Assembly (NCBI GenBank): GCA_003168265.1
Contig: PMSV01000001.1
Coordinates: 1 to 64,000 of the forward strand
DNA from: Chitinophagaceae bacterium
Lineage (GTDB): Bacteria; Bacteroidota; Bacteroidia; Chitinophagales; Chitinophagaceae
DNA: 64,000 bases
Direction of reading: 5' to 3'
The position numbers and the translations under genes were made by a program. Positions 47,086 to 56,382 of this stretch are shown one piece after another. Position 1 is the first letter of the stretch. Each line of letters starts with the position of its first letter. A model generated the notes under the pieces. That model was not told the DNA's origin, did not search any database, and saw only the letters and a program-made list of their open reading frames with translations.

Positions 47086-50000
47086 TTATTTGCCTTCGTC
47101 TTCCGGCAACAGGGATGCAGTACGGAAGGATCTGTTTTGTTGTATCCAACCATAGACCAGGGGCAGCATGAACAGGGCTGCCATGGTAGAAAACAGGAGT
47201 CCTCCAATGACAGCCCTTCCGAGCGGTGCCGACTGGTCACTTGATTCGGATAACCCGCTGGCCATCGGGATCATTCCCACGACCATGGCAGAAGTGGTCA
47301 TCAGAATGGGACGCATCCTGATGCCTGCACTCGTGATGGCTGCCTTGAAAGGATCCCGGTATTGGAATCGCAGGTGCTCGGCATTGGTGACGATGAGCAA
47401 CGCATTGGCCACGGAGACTCCTACAGACATAATCATGCCCATATAGGATTGCAGGTTTAGGGTTGCTCCCGTAATCAGGAGCATGGTCATGGAGCCAAGT
47501 AAAACCGCCGGCACCGTACTAAGAATACTTACAGCCAGAGGGAATGATTGAAAATTGGCCGCCAGTAAAAGAAGAATGACAACGATTGCTGCAATGAGAC
47601 CTGTCTGAAGCGAATTCAGGGTCTCCTTCAAAAGAGAAGAGGTTCCAAGCAATTCAGCTATCAGGCCCGGTGGAGGAGCGCCCAATTTGTCAATCGCTTT
47701 CTGCACGGCTTCTGTTGCAGAACCCAGATCCTTTTTATAGATATTCGCATTGATGGTCACGTAACGACGGGGACCGCTCCGGTCAAATTCTCCTGGCATG
47801 GTATCGACCTGAATACTGGCCACATCTGAAAGAACCGGCCTCTCCTGTCCTTTCACAAGTGAAACGGAATTGAGTTGCTCCATGGAATTCATAATGTATT
47901 CGGGTACTTCCACCTGAGTCTGGTAGGTATAAGAAGTATTGTCGTCAAGCCAGAGATTCTTGTCGGTGAAGCGGCTGCTGGAAGTGACATCGGCGATGCT
48001 TTTGGATACATTGTCCAGGCTTAGTCCCCACAATGCCAATCTCTTCCTGTCCACATGTATGTCGACAACGGGATAGCGAAGTGGCTGGGCAATCTGAATC
48101 TGTCTCAAAAAAGAAATCTTTCGCATTTGGTCCATTAATTTTGCCGCATAGTTTTCGATGTCCTCCATATTTTTCCCCGCCACCCTGACTTCAATAGGAG
48201 TCGCTGCGCCCTGGGACATGATTTTTTCCGTGAGTTCAATGGGTTCATAGGATATTTTAAGATTGGGAAATATTGCTTGAATATTTTTTGATAGTTCTTC
48301 TTTCAGATCTTCTATGTTGACCTTATAAGAGTCTTGTAGATTTACCTGTATGACGGCTTCATGGGTCCCGCTATTAAATATATAAAGATTGCTGGTTCCG
48401 AAACTGGTAGGCACCAATCCGACATAGGCGGAACTGATGTTCACATGACCGTGAACGGTGGAATCAATGATCTTCAAAACCCTTTTTGTGGCATCCTCGG
48501 TGATTTCCAGCCTTGTTCCTTCTGGCTCGCGCAGCCTGATCTGCAACTGCCCTACATTGCTCTTGGGCAGAAGGTCCTTTCCGATGAAAAAGAAACAGAG
48601 GGCTGTCCCGGTCAAAGCCAAGAAAAGGTAGAGGGAAATGACGGTTTTGCGCCTGGGCATCCATTTTTGCAAACGGCTGATCAACTGGTCGCGCATCCTG
48701 AGGAATAGGCTTTTTTTTCGCAGACCATTCTTCAATTGCTCATAATCTGCTTCCACTTTTAATCCAGACTTTTCAAGGACTTCCCTCCTCTCGGCTTCTG
48801 CCTGGTCCTGGTCGTATAAATGATGGCTATCTATATGTCCTGCACTAAACATTTCTTCCTTTAGCAACCAGTTGGAAATAACAGGAACCAGGGTTTGGGC
48901 AGAGGTATACGAAACGATCATCGCAAAAGCGATCGAGAGTGAAAGAGGAAGAAACATGGCTTTAGGCACGCCGGTCATGACAAAGGAGGGGGCGAAAACG
49001 GCCAGAATACATAATAGTATCAGCAGTTTCGGGAAAGCAATCTCATTGCAGGCATCCAGTACGGCCTGCCTTTTGCCCTTCCCCATTTCAAGGTGCTGAT
49101 GAATATTTTCAATAGTAACGGTTGCCTCATCGACCAATATACCGATAGCAAGGGCAAGCCCGCTCAGGGTCATTATATTGATGGTCTGGCCGAATAAATT
49201 AAGAAAAAATACCGCTCCGAGAACAGAAACCGGGATAGTAATAATTACGACCATGCTGCTTCGCCAGTCCCTGAGAAAAAGCAATACTGTGAGCCCGGTA
49301 AGAACGGCGCCCAGTATCCCTTCTGTCATCAGGCTTTTGGCCGCGTTGATCACAAAAACAGACTGGTCGAACTCATAACGGACCTCCACATCCGGGGGGA
49401 GCAGGTTTTTCATTTCAGGGATCCTTGCACGCAGATCCTTCACCACGTCCATGGTGGAAGCGTCAGGTGTCTTGACAATGGGCGTATAGACAGATCTTTT
49501 CCCATTGACCAGGGCATAGTCTACTGTGATATCGGCCCCGTCTTCAACTTTAGCCACATCACGTACAAAGAGTACAGTTGAACCATTGCTCTTGATGGGA
49601 ATGTCTGCGAAATGCTTCACCTTTTCTTCCAGAGAGTTAAGGGCAGTGATATACATGGTGCTGTCGACCCTTAGGTTCCCGGAAGGGGTCATCAAATTGT
49701 TGCGGGTGATTGCATCGACCACTTCATCAGGAGAAATGTTGAAGGACCGAAGTTTTTCGGGGTCGATATTGATCACGACGGAACGGGCATTGGATCCAAA
49801 GGGTGGAGGAGCGGTCAGCCCGGGCACAGTAGCGAAAAGAGGGCGAATCCGCGTGATCGCAAGGTCGAAGATTTCAGCGAGTGTTTTGGTCTTGCTGCTG
49901 AATACCAATTCTCCTACAGGCAGCGATGAGGCATCAAAACGGATGACCTGTGGAGGAAGTGCCCCGGGTGGGAAGAAGGCCATGGCCCGGTTCACCTGCA

Positions 50001-50322
50001 GCGCCACCTGGGCTGAGGCCTCAGCCATATCGGTGTTATCATAGAAGGTAAGCTTGATCAAGGTAAGACCCTGGATATTCTTGCTTGAGATGGTTTTTAT
50101 ACCATTTACATAGAGGAACTGGTCCTGCATGCGGGTTGCGAAAAAACCTTCCATTTGTTTAGGGGACATGCCACCGTATTGTTCTATGACATAGATCACG
50201 GGAAGGTTGAGCTTGGGAAAGATATCAATGGGAATGGTTCGCAGGGCCTCAATGGAAAACAATAAAAGGCCCATAAATAAAACAAGGATCGTGATCGGCC
50301 TTTTAAGAGCTGCGCGTATCAT
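47086..50322 (-). CDS. RND-family efflux pump, inner membrane permease
   Basis: 1,078 residues, full length for AcrB/CusA-type pumps. TM1 is at the N-terminus (PITILVLFMGLLLF), followed by IPIDIFPKLNLPVIYV, the porter domains, TM2-6 beginning near LTGLTVLLFLRDW, a cytosolic insert (about 500-560), and TM8-12 with GMIMSVGVSVANALLIV. In TM4 the motif reads GILVDEATVTIENI; the usual pair of aspartates is D-E here. Proton-driven export is the family role, but drug, metal or other substrate cannot be decided. Four bases separate it from the TolC-family gene upstream. Confidence 0.93.
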   Translation of the reverse strand: MIRAALKRPITILVLFMGLLLFSIEALRTIPIDIFPKLNLPVIYVIEQYGGMSPKQMEGFFATRMQDQFLYVNGIKTISSKNIQGLTLIKLTFYDNTDMAEASAQVALQVNRAMAFFPPGALPPQVIRFDASSLPVGELVFSSKTKTLAEIFDLAITRIRPLFATVPGLTAPPPFGSNARSVVINIDPEKLRSFNISPDEVVDAITRNNLMTPSGNLRVDSTMYITALNSLEEKVKHFADIPIKSNGSTVLFVRDVAKVEDGADITVDYALVNGKRSVYTPIVKTPDASTMDVVKDLRARIPEMKNLLPPDVEVRYEFDQSVFVINAAKSLMTEGILGAVLTGLTVLLFLRDWRSSMVVIITIPVSVLGAVFFLNLFGQTINIMTLSGLALAIGILVDEATVTIENIHQHLEMGKGKRQAVLDACNEIAFPKLLILLCILAVFAPSFVMTGVPKAMFLPLSLSIAFAMIVSYTSAQTLVPVISNWLLKEEMFSAGHIDSHHLYDQDQAEAERREVLEKSGLKVEADYEQLKNGLRKKSLFLRMRDQLISRLQKWMPRRKTVISLYLFLALTGTALCFFFIGKDLLPKSNVGQLQIRLREPEGTRLEITEDATKRVLKIIDSTVHGHVNISSAYVGLVPTSFGTSNLYIFNSGTHEAVIQVNLQDSYKVNIEDLKEELSKNIQAIFPNLKISYEPIELTEKIMSQGAATPIEVRVAGKNMEDIENYAAKLMDQMRKISFLRQIQIAQPLRYPVVDIHVDRKRLALWGLSLDNVSKSIADVTSSSRFTDKNLWLDDNTSYTYQTQVEVPEYIMNSMEQLNSVSLVKGQERPVLSDVASIQVDTMPGEFDRSGPRRYVTINANIYKKDLGSATEAVQKAIDKLGAPPPGLIAELLGTSSLLKETLNSLQTGLIAAIVVILLLLAANFQSFPLAVSILSTVPAVLLGSMTMLLITGATLNLQSYMGMIMSVGVSVANALLIVTNAEHLRFQYRDPFKAAITSAGIRMRPILMTTSAMVVGMIPMASGLSESSDQSAPLGRAVIGGLLFSTMAALFMLPLVYGWIQQNRSFRTASLLPEDEGK

Positions 50323-50325
50323 GAA

Positions 50326-51717
50326 TTATTTTTTTATCGATTGAATAAAAGTGTTCAGGCCACCGTTGGCCGCCGACTTATCCAGGTTGGCCAACAACCA
50401 GTCACTAATTGTCTGAACATAATCAGACTGGGCCCGGTAAAGAACGAAGGAGGCATTGGTCAGGTCGATCAGGTTGATGATCCCCGCCCTGTATTGGGCT
50501 ATTTTCTGGTTATAGGTTTCTTCCGAGGACCTGATCTGAATCGGGATTTCAAGCAGGTTATCGAGAGCTGTCCGTATCGCTTCCTCAGCCTTGTTATTGA
50601 TATTTTGCATGGACAGTTCCTGCTGCTGAAGATCATAGTTGCTGGCCAGGGTCTGGTAATGGCTTATTTCCAGCTTGTCTTTGCGATGCACTATATTGAA
50701 AAGATCATAGACGAAAGTGGCTCCAATCAGGTAGTTAAACCGCTGGTATCCAAGACCCTCACCAAGGGATTGGAAGTCTCCGTTATAATCGATACTGGAA
50801 CCTCTGGCCCAACTAGTGGCAGATATGAAAATCTTGGGCAAATAGGATTTTCCCACCAGTGTTTCTGTTTGTTTGTAGAATTGTTCCTCCTTCTGAAAAT
50901 AATCCAGAACCGGATTGGAGTTACCTGCTGCATATCCGGGCATCTGCCTGATCCTTAAGCTATCCCGGTTTGAATCAGTCGTTTCGATCATCAAGGAATT
51001 TTTTTCGATACCAGTTAGGTAGGAAAGTTGTTGCAGGAGCTGCTGGATCTGACCGTCTACCTGGTTATGAGTTATCCGACTTTTAGACAATTCCGCCAAT
51101 GCGAGAGAAGAATCCGCCCCCGCTTTAATACCGCTATTGGTAAGGGATTTGATAACTCTGTATATCGATTCATAACGGCTCACATTTTCCTTTTCGATCG
51201 AAAGCTGGAACTGATTTTTGAGAATCTCAAAATACAATTTGCCAACCTGCCATTGTAAGAGGTATTTCTGCTTTTCCAAGTCGGCCTGGGCAAAATCTGA
51301 ATAGGCTCTTGCCTTGTCGACCATTGCCTTCCTGAGTCCGAAATCAAGCAACTCGTATTGACTTTGAAAGATCGCGATATTACCTAGTGCGGACTGGTAT
51401 TCATTAGTGGGCCTGCTGCTGCTGGAAGTGGAAGGAATTATCCCATAAGTTAAATAGGAACCTGGCAGGGAATTATCGGTCCCCAGGGTAAGCTCATCAG
51501 AAAGAAGGGCCGAAGGAAGAAAGGAATGCCTTGCATCCTTTATTCCTGATCTGGCCGCATCGGCCAGGGCTTGTTTTTGCAAAAGAAGGGGCATGTGGTG
51601 CAGGGCCGAATCCGATAATTCTGCTAGGGAATAAACATTTTGCTGTGCCCTGGCAGGAAATGAATATAACCCTGTAAAAAAATATACAAGGAAGGCTGCA
51701 TATTTATAAACAACCAT
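50326..51717 (-). CDS. TolC-family outer membrane efflux channel
   Basis: 463 residues. The signal peptide ends near ARAQ (about residue 25). Two OEP-type helical repeats follow (about 35-240 and 255-450), with long helices (LADAARSGIKDARHSFLPS, YNQKIAQYRAGIINLIDL) and the typical YRAG-x-x-x-LIDL motif near the C-terminus. It is the first gene of the three-gene operon (channel, pump, adaptor), and forms the outer-membrane exit duct. Confidence 0.92.
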   Translation of the reverse strand: MVVYKYAAFLVYFFTGLYSFPARAQQNVYSLAELSDSALHHMPLLLQKQALADAARSGIKDARHSFLPSALLSDELTLGTDNSLPGSYLTYGIIPSTSSSSRPTNEYQSALGNIAIFQSQYELLDFGLRKAMVDKARAYSDFAQADLEKQKYLLQWQVGKLYFEILKNQFQLSIEKENVSRYESIYRVIKSLTNSGIKAGADSSLALAELSKSRITHNQVDGQIQQLLQQLSYLTGIEKNSLMIETTDSNRDSLRIRQMPGYAAGNSNPVLDYFQKEEQFYKQTETLVGKSYLPKIFISATSWARGSSIDYNGDFQSLGEGLGYQRFNYLIGATFVYDLFNIVHRKDKLEISHYQTLASNYDLQQQELSMQNINNKAEEAIRTALDNLLEIPIQIRSSEETYNQKIAQYRAGIINLIDLTNASFVLYRAQSDYVQTISDWLLANLDKSAANGGLNTFIQSIKK

Positions 51718-51791
51718 GAGAAATATTTTAATAAATGAAAGAGGCAGGTGTTAGCAGGTTAGTCTGACAAGTAGACCAATAATCTGAACTA

Positions 51792-52181
51792 TCAACAGGT
51801 AGGTGGCCCCCTTAGGATCATGCTTCCCATATTTGCAGCGGGGATCTGCGGGGTATGTGATAAACTGAATTTGCCCTCTAACCGGTAAAATGGCCTGATT
51901 TCATCCCAGCCGCATGTAATAACAGGCATGTATTCAGGATGGAACCTTTTATTGAGGTAGGAGAGCCCCGATATCTTTTTTGGAGTGAGTTCCAGGTGGC
52001 CCGATTTCTCAGAGTCGGATAGAGGATTCAAAATCCTACCCTGATAAACATGTTCGAGGGACTGGAGCGAGTGGGAAGATGTGTACCTCAGGAAAAGCTG
52101 TACGCTGAAAAAAGCCAGGTATTCTGTAAGCAGGAACATTTTAAAAAATAACCTGAGATATGCTTTTTTCTGAGCGATCAT
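51792..52181 (-). CDS. Small hypothetical membrane protein upstream of the efflux operon
   Basis: 129 residues from ATG 52181 (a longer start exists at 52208). A hydrophobic N-terminal segment (about 8-30, FFKMFLLTEYLAFFSVQLF) is followed by a proline-rich tail ending NMGSMILRGPPTC. It is on the same strand as the efflux operon, 74 bp upstream of its first gene. From memory, similar short proteins with an LRGPP ending occur near such operons in Chitinophagaceae; this is unverified. Function unknown. Confidence 0.55.
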   Translation of the reverse strand: MIAQKKAYLRLFFKMFLLTEYLAFFSVQLFLRYTSSHSLQSLEHVYQGRILNPLSDSEKSGHLELTPKKISGLSYLNKRFHPEYMPVITCGWDEIRPFYRLEGKFSLSHTPQIPAANMGSMILRGPPTC

Positions 52182-52208
52182 TGTGAACAAAGTTATACAT
52201 AAAGACAT

Positions 52209-52589
52209 TCCATTTGTATAGGAATAAGAATATTCGTCGAAAGTTTAACTAATTAGACTATTGTGAAGTGATATACCTGTATGTACTGAATGCTTTGCAG
52301 CTTCATCAAATTCTCTGAAAGGATTATGACAACGTCTATTTTACCAAAGAAAAAAATGTAAACTTAACAGTTTTTGCAAATCAATATGCATTAGTAGTGT
52401 GGCAATGTGGCAACCCTGATTTTCAATAGAAAAAATAAAAGAATAAACTTAATTTAAAATCGGACGCACTAATTCTAACATATTTTCAGCGTAATCGGTA
52501 AAATCTGAGCTATAAATCCTGCCATTATTGCAATAAACATATTTATTAAGAGTTATTATATCGAAATCCAATATTACCTGTCCAATCCA
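52209..52589. other. Divergent intergenic region
   Basis: A/T-rich region between the minus-strand hypothetical/efflux genes and the plus-strand T9SS protein gene. It contains a tandem pair of TGTGGCAA octamers near 52400. No gene or clear promoter was recognised. Confidence 0.5.
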
Positions 52590-53771
52590 ATGAAACCAAA
52601 GCCGAACAGGATTCTAAAAATACTGATTTGCATAATTGCGTTTGAATTTGCTTCAAGCTCCAAAACGCTGGCACAATGTTCAGGCGGTCTGCAATCTGAA
52701 AATTACTATATTAATCTTAACGGAACAGGCAATAATACCTGGGGCTTTTTTTTCCCTCAATTCGATCCATCCATAGGAACACTTGTGGCTGTAGATATCA
52801 GGTATATTGTTTCCGTGAACATCAATTACCAGATTCAGAACACCGGAGCAGGGCTTGCCAGTTACAATGTAAAAGCCAATCGCTTTGATAGCTTAACGGT
52901 GACCAGTCCCGGGCCTGATGTTATACTTACAAATACGGATCTTCAAAATGTGGGCAGTTACTCCCTGCAACCAGGTGCAGATACCGTGGGTGCAGGTACC
53001 AATGCATCTCCGCAATTCTTCCACCTGTTAGCCGGCTATGTTTTGAATGATTCCATTACCTCTTCAGTTGTAGGTTTTCTTGGAACAGGTCACCTCACCT
53101 TATACAATAACCCTTCAACAAGCTTGAGCGTAACCGGTGGTAGTTATAGTTTAACCAATTCTTTCATCGATACAATGAAGGTCAGCCTCACTTATTATTA
53201 TTGCAATCCAGATATCCTGCCAATTAACATTACGGATTTTTCTGTCAGCAAAGAAGCCGGGCCTTTTGCAAAAATCCAATGGGAAATGCAGAATGAAATC
53301 GAAGGAAGGAAATACATCATCCAGCAAAGCAGGGATGGGATCAATTTTGACAATACAGGGTTAGTATATTCAATCCCTTCAGATAACATGCAGGCTGATT
53401 ATATTTACCATGATCATATAGCGCCGGGATTTTCAGGAGAGTTGTATTTCAGACTAAAAGAAATCAATCCAAATGGCTATTCGCAATATTCAGAAGTAAA
53501 GACACTTGATATCAGCAATTTTGCCGGCATGTATTTATATCCCAACCCTGCCAATAATTTTATAAATATTAATTTCGGCGAGGGTTCGACATCCGGCTGG
53601 GATGTAGCGATCATTGCTGCTGATGGCAGTACCGTGCAAAGAGGCTTCTACCCTAATACGCCAAATGCCTTAATAAGATTCAGCAAACCCATGCCAAAAG
53701 GAATTTATTTTGTCCGGTTATTTAATCTTGATCAACAAAAATTTAATACGCTGGAATTTTGTGTTCAGTAG
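52590..53771 (+). CDS. Choice-of-anchor E type protein with T9SS sorting domain
   Basis: 393 residues. The signal peptide ends near TLAQ (about residue 28). The main domain (about 30-205) has FFPQFDPSIGTLVAVDIRY, typical of choice-of-anchor E domains, which occur before various surface-anchoring signals. A linker with LPINITDFSVSK and a fibronectin-like region (about 210-305) follows, then a T9SS type A domain (about 310-393) with MYLYPNPANNFINI and PKGIYFVRLF. Exported to the cell surface or medium; function unknown. It is transcribed away from the efflux operon. Confidence 0.88.
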   Translation: MKPKPNRILKILICIIAFEFASSSKTLAQCSGGLQSENYYINLNGTGNNTWGFFFPQFDPSIGTLVAVDIRYIVSVNINYQIQNTGAGLASYNVKANRFDSLTVTSPGPDVILTNTDLQNVGSYSLQPGADTVGAGTNASPQFFHLLAGYVLNDSITSSVVGFLGTGHLTLYNNPSTSLSVTGGSYSLTNSFIDTMKVSLTYYYCNPDILPINITDFSVSKEAGPFAKIQWEMQNEIEGRKYIIQQSRDGINFDNTGLVYSIPSDNMQADYIYHDHIAPGFSGELYFRLKEINPNGYSQYSEVKTLDISNFAGMYLYPNPANNFININFGEGSTSGWDVAIIAADGSTVQRGFYPNTPNALIRFSKPMPKGIYFVRLFNLDQQKFNTLEFCVQ

Positions 53772-53927
53772 CTGCGATATGGCCTGGTTCTGTAGCGTCT
53801 GAACTGCAGAAAAACAAAACATAATCCCATTTCCTCCATTTTGGATTGCATAAGGAACGGTCTTGCCATTTAATATCTTAGAGATGCTTTGTTCTAAAGC
53901 CTTACTAAAAAGCGAGTTTGTATTCTA

Positions 53928-53952
53928 AAATATACCAATTCTTGGTATATTT
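53928..53952. promoter_or_regulatory. Palindromic operator upstream of parDE
   Basis: Perfect 11-bp inverted repeat AAATATACCAA / TTGGTATATTT with a 3-base spacer, ending 15 bp before the parD start codon. ParD-type antitoxins repress their own promoter through such palindromes, so this is probably the autoregulatory site. Confidence 0.75.
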
Positions 53953-53967
53953 ACATAAAAATTTGAT

Positions 53968-54210
53968 ATGGCACGCAATACTTCTATGTTACTTGGACAA
54001 CACTTTGAATCATTTATTTCTTCCGAGGTTGACTCCGGCCGTTATTCATCTGCGAGTGAAGTGGTGAGAACCGCGCTAAGATTGTTAGAAACCGAGGAAG
54101 CTAGAAGAAAATCACTCTCCGATGCGCTCATAGTAGGTGAAAAAAGCGGTTTTGTTAAGGACTTTGACGAGAAGGAATATCTGAAAAAGTTGCATAAAAA
54201 AGTTAAATGA
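53968..54210 (+). CDS. parD: ParD-family type II antitoxin
   Basis: 80 residues. The ribbon-helix-helix N-terminus has NTSMLLGQHFESFISSEV and SGRYSSASEVVRTALRLLE; the charged C-terminal tail (about 45-80) would wrap the toxin. It is expected to bind the palindrome just upstream and to neutralise the partner toxin. The stop codon overlaps the parE start (ATGA), indicating coupled translation. Confidence 0.93.
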   Translation: MARNTSMLLGQHFESFISSEVDSGRYSSASEVVRTALRLLETEEARRKSLSDALIVGEKSGFVKDFDEKEYLKKLHKKVK

Positions 54211-54509
54211 GTGCCTTACCCCGAATAATAAGTAAAGAAGCCTTATCCGATCTGGAGGAGATTTGGTTATACACGGTTGAGAAATGGTCTCTTGATGAGG
54301 CTGATAGGTATTATAAGATGATTTTTGAAGAAATCAATTTCATTTGCAGAAAACCATATTTCGGCAATAAGATGGACCATATCCGCGATGGATATTTAGC
54401 ATCAAAAGTCAAATCTCACCTGATCTTTTATAAAATAGAAAATGAAACTATTAAAATTATCAGAATTCTTCATGAGCGTATGGATATTGAAAACAGATTG
54501 AATGGTTGA
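54207..54509 (+). CDS. parE: ParE/RelE-superfamily toxin
   Basis: 100 residues. The ParE fold pattern is visible: ISKEALSDLEEIWLYT near the N-terminus, a YYKMIFEEINFI helix, YLASKVKSHLIFYKIE and a C-terminal IKIIRILHERMDIE. ParE toxins poison DNA gyrase; related RelE toxins cleave mRNA. The pairing with ParD favours ParE, but the target is not proven by sequence. Confidence 0.92.
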   Translation: MSALPRIISKEALSDLEEIWLYTVEKWSLDEADRYYKMIFEEINFICRKPYFGNKMDHIRDGYLASKVKSHLIFYKIENETIKIIRILHERMDIENRLNG

Positions 54510-54523
54510 GATGAAAAAAGTTA

Positions 54524-54574
54524 TAGGTCCAATAGGAATCGAACTTGCATCAAAGTTTAGAAAACTTCATAAAT
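54524..54574 (-). other. tRNA 3'-end-like remnant
   Basis: On the minus strand a short anticodon-arm-like hairpin (AAGTTTTCTAAACTT) is followed by AGTTCGATTCCTATTGGACC, which looks like the T loop, the 3' half of the T stem and acceptor end of a tRNA. The 5' half of the T stem does not pair, and no D arm was found. It may be a scrap of a tRNA attachment site next to the parDE module. Weak. Confidence 0.25.
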
Positions 54575-54580
54575 GTAAAT

Positions 54581-56236
54581 TTATAATAGCCTGAAATCAT
54601 CTCCGTCAAATAACCCCATGTCGCTTAACTTAAGGTGTGGAATGACGAGCAGGGCCATAAAGGAAAGGGTCATAAAAGGAGCGGAAAGGGTCGTGCCCAT
54701 TTGCTTGGCCATGGCATCCAAAGCGCTGTATTGGCTGGCAATTTCATATCCATCCAGCGGACTCATTAGTCCGGCACAGGGGAGAGGCAATACCCTCTCC
54801 TCATCTTCACTTACACAACAGAGCCCGCCCTTGTTTTCAATGACCAGGTTCACCGCTCGGGAAATGCTATACTCATCCACGCCCACGGCGACGATATTAT
54901 GGCTGTCATGTGCGACACTCGAAGCGATAGCTCCTTTTTTCAGGTTGAAGTTCTTGATAAATGATTTGGCTATAGGAGCATCGTGGTATCGGTTCACGAC
55001 GACAATCTTCAATAGGTCATGTTCCAGGTTGCTTTGCAAATAGCCCTTTCCATCACTCAGCAAAGCGATCGGCTGCAACAGCTTATTGGTGACGAGCTGG
55101 CCGTCCAGCGCTTCGATCACCCAGGCCTGTTCAATATTTTCTTCCTCTCCCCATTTCATCAATGGGTACAAAAAATCTTCAATGTGCTTCGGTCCGCACT
55201 GGAATTCATTGATCACACTATGGGACGTATGGAGGATCCTGGTTTGACCATTTTCAGCCAGGAGTTTCCCATTTATATAGGTTTGGATCACTTCAAAATC
55301 ATTCAGGTCCTTAACCACGATGAAATCGGCAGGATCCCCCGGTCTTAGCATCCCCACATCCAGACCATAATGAAGGACGGGATTGATACAGGCAGCCCGC
55401 AGGATATTAAATATCGCGAATCCTTTTTCCACAGCTCTTGCGCAAAGCCTGTTAATATGCCCTGCCACCAGGCTGTCCGGGTGTTTGTCATCGCTGCATA
55501 ACATGGTCATATCAGGATGCGTTTCGATGAGGGAAACAAGCGCTTCGAAATTTTTTGCTGCGCTCCCTTCCCGTATGAGGATCTTCATGCCTGCATTCAA
55601 TTTATCCAGAGCCTCTTCTAATGTAAAACATTCATGGTCTGTGCTGATCCCTGCATGGATATAAAAGCCAGCTTTTTCACCCCTTAGTCCCGGAGCATGG
55701 CCATCTACCGGTTTATTAAATTCCAGGGCCAGCCTGATCTTTTCCATAACTTCCGGATCATTATTCAGTACACCTGGATAATTCATCATCTCGCTCAGGT
55801 ATTTGATCTCAGGTAATTGAAGCAATTGCCCGACCTGCTCTGCATCCAAATGAGCGCCCACCGTTTCAAATAAAGTTGCCGGAACGCAACTAGGCGCACC
55901 GAAATAAAATTTAAAGGGAACAGTCTTTCCGTTTTCGATCATATACTTCACTCCTTCGAGTCCGCATACATTGGCGATCTCATGAGGATCGCAAACAATA
56001 GCCACTGTGCCATGGGTCACCGCCAGGCGGGCGAATTCGGAAGGAAGCAAAAGGGAGCTCTCAACATGCACATGAGCATCAATGAAACCGGGTAGGATAT
56101 AATGATCAGTTTCTTCTGCCTGGGAATCTAATGCCTTTATGGATAGGATCCTTCCGGCTGACACATGAATTTCGGCATGATAAATTTTTTGTCCGAAGCA
56201 GTCTGCCACCTTACCTTTAAGACGGAAATCACTCAT
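54581..56236 (-). CDS. ade: Adenine deaminase
   Basis: 551 residues. Ade hydrolyses adenine to hypoxanthine and ammonia in purine salvage. The amidohydrolase metal site HVHVESS, the CDPHEIANVCG block, DGHAPGL, ISTDHECFT and CSDDKHPDSL are all present, plus the C-terminal domain with VAHDSHNIVAVG and ILPCAGLMSP-like LPLPCAGLMSPLDG. Length matches the family. The frame is open to 56263; ATG 56236 (MSDFRLKG) is preferred. It is monocistronic and faces parDE. Confidence 0.93.
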   Translation of the reverse strand: MSDFRLKGKVADCFGQKIYHAEIHVSAGRILSIKALDSQAEETDHYILPGFIDAHVHVESSLLLPSEFARLAVTHGTVAIVCDPHEIANVCGLEGVKYMIENGKTVPFKFYFGAPSCVPATLFETVGAHLDAEQVGQLLQLPEIKYLSEMMNYPGVLNNDPEVMEKIRLALEFNKPVDGHAPGLRGEKAGFYIHAGISTDHECFTLEEALDKLNAGMKILIREGSAAKNFEALVSLIETHPDMTMLCSDDKHPDSLVAGHINRLCARAVEKGFAIFNILRAACINPVLHYGLDVGMLRPGDPADFIVVKDLNDFEVIQTYINGKLLAENGQTRILHTSHSVINEFQCGPKHIEDFLYPLMKWGEEENIEQAWVIEALDGQLVTNKLLQPIALLSDGKGYLQSNLEHDLLKIVVVNRYHDAPIAKSFIKNFNLKKGAIASSVAHDSHNIVAVGVDEYSISRAVNLVIENKGGLCCVSEDEERVLPLPCAGLMSPLDGYEIASQYSALDAMAKQMGTTLSAPFMTLSFMALLVIPHLKLSDMGLFDGDDFRLL

Positions 56237-56382
56237 GTTGCTATTTGAGCGGAAAGTAATCAATTTTAACCACGGGTTGTTAAATTCCTTCCATGAACGG
56301 CTACCCGGGATCTGAAAGAGGAACTAAATTTGCTAAGGATTGTATAGTCAATAAACTCTCATCAATTATTAAAAAAAAGAAA

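Noticed and set aside
47061-47240. Longer form of the efflux adaptor starting at 47240
   Set aside because: The extra 60 residues overlap the pump gene in another frame, are cysteine- and basic-rich, and would bury the lipoprotein signal peptide.
54524-54574. An intact tRNA gene next to parDE
   Set aside because: Only an anticodon-arm-like hairpin and a 3' T-loop-like end are visible; the T stem does not pair and no D arm or acceptor 5' half was found.
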